From Bog-756 sp035949055 (GTDB taxonomy: Bacteria > Actinomycetota > Acidimicrobiia > Acidimicrobiales > RAAP-2): a stretch of DNA of 64,000 bases. Below, piece after piece: positions 61,392 to 64,000 of this stretch (position 1 is the first letter of the stretch; each line of letters opens with the position of its first letter). The position numbers were made by a program, and so were the translations under genes. Below the pieces are notes generated by a model that had not been told where the DNA came from, ran no database searches, and saw only the letters and a list, made by a program, of their open reading frames with translations. Where the stretch lies: positions 35,330-99,329 of the forward strand of contig DASZIO010000059.1 of NCBI GenBank assembly GCA_035949055.1, read 5' to 3'.

Positions 61392-61892
61392 TTAGATCCC
61401 CACCGAGCCGTCCACCATTTCGCGGAGCAAGTCAGCGTGGCCGTTGTGACGAGCCTCCTCTTCGATCATGTGATTCATGATCCACCGAAGGGTGGGGTGG
61501 GTATTTTTGGCCCAGGTCACGGGACCAACAGCGAGCTGATCGAGGGAAGTGGCCGCACGCTCGATCTCTCGGCTGGACTCGCAGGCCTCCTGGAAGATTG
61601 CGATGAGTTGGTCGCTGGAGAGCCCGTCGTCTGCCCTCCAGGGATCGTCCGCGCGGTGAGGCAGGATCCCGCCTCTGAAGACGGCCTGGAACCAGTACTC
61701 CTCGACCTCGACCATGTGCCGGATGAGGCCACCGAGGGAAGTACCCGTGCCAACAGGCGTGAACGCCAGACCATCGGCATCGACACCCTCGACCTTGTAA
61801 ACAAGCGTGCCACGCTGGAAATCGAGGCAACGACGGAGGGACTCGCGCTCGTCGAGGGGCTTCATCGAGACAAGACGAGCGCGTTTGTTCAT
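61392..61892 (-). CDS. DinB-family protein
   Basis: The 166-residue four-helix protein carries the metal-binding histidines of the DinB superfamily: LGGLIRHMVEVEEYWF (first His), and NHMIEEEARHNGHADLLREMVDG (second and third His). Members are often thiol-dependent transferases or of unknown function; in actinobacteria some use mycothiol. The N-terminus (MNKRARLVSMKPLDERESLRRCLDFQRGTLVYKVEG) is the usual DUF664 start. Confidence 0.85.
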   Translation of the reverse strand: MNKRARLVSMKPLDERESLRRCLDFQRGTLVYKVEGVDADGLAFTPVGTGTSLGGLIRHMVEVEEYWFQAVFRGGILPHRADDPWRADDGLSSDQLIAIFQEACESSREIERAATSLDQLAVGPVTWAKNTHPTLRWIMNHMIEEEARHNGHADLLREMVDGSVGI

Positions 61893-61987
61893 TGGTTCCT
61901 CAGGCTAGCCACTGCGGCTGAGCAATAGGCGATGGGGTCCGGGCCCGTCCCCCGAGCGCCCGATGGTTCCGGTGGCAGACTTGTACG

Positions 61988-62842
61988 GTGCCGCCCGAGC
62001 TGTGGACCAAGGGGAGCGGTGTCTTCGATGCAGTCGCCAATACCTACGATGCGCGCCGTCCCGGATTCCCTCGGATCGTCTTCGAGGAGATCGCGGCAAC
62101 CACTGGTCTGGATCGGGGATCGCCCGTCGTCGAGATCGGAGCGGGTACCGGTCAGGCAACAGTACGGCTTGCCGAACTCGGCCTCCACCTCATCGCCGTT
62201 GAGCCGGGTGCCGCTCTTGTCGAGCTTCTCTATCAGCGATTTGCCGCGCACCCCAATGTCACAATCATCAGGTTACGGTTCGAGGACTGGGAGCCACCCG
62301 AGACGGGATTTCATGCAGTCGTTGCGGCGTCATCGTGGCACTGGCTCGAACCGGCGACTCGGTGGCAGAAGGCGTACGACGTCCTCAATCCGTACGGCTG
62401 GCTCGTTCTGCTGGGCCATGTCGTGGTCACTGACCCCGGCGAACCAGAGGTCTATGCCGAAACGGCTGACCTCCATGAAACCCACGCCTCGGGGCACCCC
62501 GGCTGGGGCCACCCGCCCCCGCCACAGGATGTCATCGATGCAGCGGAGGCAGCTTCAGGGAGCATCGCCGATGTCGAGCGAGTCATCGGCCGAGCACCGG
62601 ACCCCTTTGAGACAGAGGGCCTATTCCAGCCCCCGCTGCTTTCTTGGTATCGCCAGGTCCAACACTTTGACGCAGCTGGCTATGTGGAACATCTGCGCAC
62701 GACCTCCCTTTATGGCAGCCTCAACAACGACATCCGAGAACCCCTCCTCTTGGCGATCGAACAGCGCATCCGCGAACGCATGAACAACCAGGCAACGAGG
62801 AGATACCTCATCTCCGTCCGCCTTGCCCAGAAGAGAACGTAG
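61988..62842 (+). CDS. Class I SAM-dependent methyltransferase
   Basis: The 284-residue protein has FDAVANTYDARRPGFPRIVFEEIAATTG near the N-terminus, motif I VVEIGAGTGQATVRLAELG (about 41-60), LIAVEPGAALVELLYQRFAA, and WHWLEPATRWQKAYDVLNPYGWLVLLG. It belongs to the UbiE/methyltransferase-11-like group; the substrate is unknown. GTG 61988 is the start; the gene is divergent from DinB. Confidence 0.87.
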   Translation: MPPELWTKGSGVFDAVANTYDARRPGFPRIVFEEIAATTGLDRGSPVVEIGAGTGQATVRLAELGLHLIAVEPGAALVELLYQRFAAHPNVTIIRLRFEDWEPPETGFHAVVAASSWHWLEPATRWQKAYDVLNPYGWLVLLGHVVVTDPGEPEVYAETADLHETHASGHPGWGHPPPPQDVIDAAEAASGSIADVERVIGRAPDPFETEGLFQPPLLSWYRQVQHFDAAGYVEHLRTTSLYGSLNNDIREPLLLAIEQRIRERMNNQATRRYLISVRLAQKRT

Positions 62843-63024
62843 GAAACCGTTCAACGACCTTGAGTAGGGCCGAGTGCCGCGATAGCGCTGCACGTCACGG
62901 AGCTTTCGGTTGCCAGCTCCCCGGCTCAGGCGCTCCGGTCTTTGATCGCCAGGCGGTTCCAAAGCATTGATCCCGAAGATCAGATAGAGGAGTCGCGTCA
63001 GTTTGCACCTGACAGGATTGAGTG

Positions 63025-63786
63025 ATGGACCCGCCTCCCGGAACACCGGAATGGCTGGAGGCTTTCACCGCTGAGGAACGTCCCGATCTTTGGCAGCGGG
63101 CCCACACCGAGCAGACCTTCGACGGTTTGTGGCCGGAGTACAACCACCATGGCACGCAGGCCCATCGTTACTTCGGTGCCTTGTTCCCGTCTTACAGCAG
63201 CTTCCAGGTGCTGTTCGTCGACCGACGCTTCGACAGGCTGGCTGCAAGAGCCCGTACGATCCCGTTCCGTTGGGACGGCACGCTGGACGATCTTCCGCAG
63301 GGTATCGACGCTGTGGGCCTGCGTGCCCTCGACGATCCGGGCCCATCTACGGCCCTCTCGGCCTTGGCCGCCGAGGTCGATCCTGGGTACCAAGGCATTG
63401 GTCTAAGTGCCCTGGTCATCGAAGCCATGGCGCTAGTTGCCCGGTCGGCGGCCCTGGCGCCGCTTGTCGCCCCCGTCCGGCCAAGGTGGAAAGAGCGCTA
63501 CCCGCTGATCCCGATCGAGCGCTACGCGGCATGGCAGCGTGAGGACGGCCTGCCCTTCGACCCCTGGATCCGGGTTCACGCACGCCTGAGGGGTGAGGTG
63601 CTTCGCGCCGAGTCCCGGTCGATGGAGATAGCTGGTCCGGTCGCCGACTGGGAGGCGTGGACGGGTATGCACTTCACCGAGGATGGCACTTTTGTCTTTC
63701 CCCGAGGATTGGCCCCTCTCACCGTCACCGGGGGCATCGGCCGTTACTGGGAGCCCAATGTGTGGGTGGTACACAAGGTTCCGTGA
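63025..63786 (+). CDS. GNAT-like N-acetyltransferase
   Basis: A 253-residue protein from ATG 63025 with LWPEYNHHGTQAHRYFGALFPSYSSFQVLFVDRRFDRLAARARTIPFRWDGTLDDLPQGIDAVGLRAL, then SALAAEVDPGYQGIGLSALVIEAMALVARSAALAPLVAPVRPRWKERYPLIPIERYAAW, and the end GGIGRYWEPNVWVVHKVP. The G-Y-Q-G-I-G-L-S-A-L segment is the acyl-CoA pyrophosphate loop (R/Q-x-x-G-x-G/A pattern). The family is found across actinobacteria, with no assigned substrate. GTG/ATG doublet at 63022/63025 leaves one residue of doubt. Confidence 0.75.
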   Translation: MDPPPGTPEWLEAFTAEERPDLWQRAHTEQTFDGLWPEYNHHGTQAHRYFGALFPSYSSFQVLFVDRRFDRLAARARTIPFRWDGTLDDLPQGIDAVGLRALDDPGPSTALSALAAEVDPGYQGIGLSALVIEAMALVARSAALAPLVAPVRPRWKERYPLIPIERYAAWQREDGLPFDPWIRVHARLRGEVLRAESRSMEIAGPVADWEAWTGMHFTEDGTFVFPRGLAPLTVTGGIGRYWEPNVWVVHKVP

Positions 63787-64000
63787 AACGAACCAACGAG
63801 AAGGCGGTCGTCCCTAGGTGTCCAGTGGAAGACGGTGTGGATACCAGGGGAAAATGAATACGTAGCCAATCAGAGACCCCAGCTGCGTGCCGACCTAATA
63901 GTAAACGGTAGCGAAGGCGCCGGACTTTAGGAGCTTGATCCCCAGTTGGCTCCGGGAAGAATATGCAGACGCAGCTTGACCTAGATAAGTCGTGTGAGAA
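63787..64000. other. Right edge of the window, no gene recognised
   Basis: The last 214 bp are less G/C-rich than the rest and contain no convincing reading frame longer than about 25 residues. A run at 63850-63910 is particularly A/T-rich, but the window ends before any following gene. Confidence 0.5.

Overview
The window is high-GC DNA (very high up to about 30 kb, visibly lower after about 54 kb) with GTG starts, ATGA/GTGA gene overlaps, a mycothiol-dependent maleylpyruvate isomerase relative, an F420-type luciferase-like oxidoreductase, a SCO6745-like protein, a DUF3039 protein and a biotin synthase with a BsaP-like helper. Together these point to a chromosomal segment of an actinobacterium, perhaps a deep or acidimicrobial lineage; the exact lineage cannot be fixed from sequence alone. 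I see no rRNA, tRNA, CRISPR array, integrase or intact insertion sequence.

Region 0-22 kb is housekeeping and lipid/cofactor metabolism: the end of a probable FtsX-like gene, a serine hydrolase, a sugar nucleotidyltransferase, an acyl-CoA ligase, two acyl-CoA dehydrogenases, an archaeal-type riboflavin synthase, a tightly overlapping bioA-bioF-bioD operon, an NfeD/SPFH membrane pair, an ABC-F ATPase, dusB-maf, bioB with its BsaP-like companion, and ahcY. All late biotin steps (KAPA to biotin) are therefore encoded within about 11 kb, in two units.

Region 22-38 kb holds exported proteins (a GH3 glucosidase with a PA14-like insert, a PQQ-type beta-propeller), a putative ribbon-helix-helix protein behind three tandem 8-bp repeats, a four-gene operon of three tandem YbjQ-like proteins and one unknown protein, two phospholipase C paralogues, and a translationally coupled set of alcohol dehydrogenase, VOC protein and luciferase-like oxidoreductase.

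Region 38-53 kb has small accessory enzymes (DUF1810, methyltransferase, AhpD-like, VOC, SRPBCC), an ABC exporter pair and a carbohydrate cluster: an exported GH94-like protein, a GH4 glycosidase, a DUF427 protein and a GH43-like lipoprotein with a C-terminal DUF732-like domain. Region 53-64 kb is looser, with long gaps, a decayed methyltransferase, small unknown genes, and an HTH gene whose start codon lies in a triplicated 16-bp repeat.

The best candidates for something undescribed are the YbjQ operon (28.2-31.2 kb), the autoregulated-looking gene at 25.1 kb, the nested mini-ORF leader at 60.2 kb, and the repeat-extended BsaP protein at 15.1 kb.
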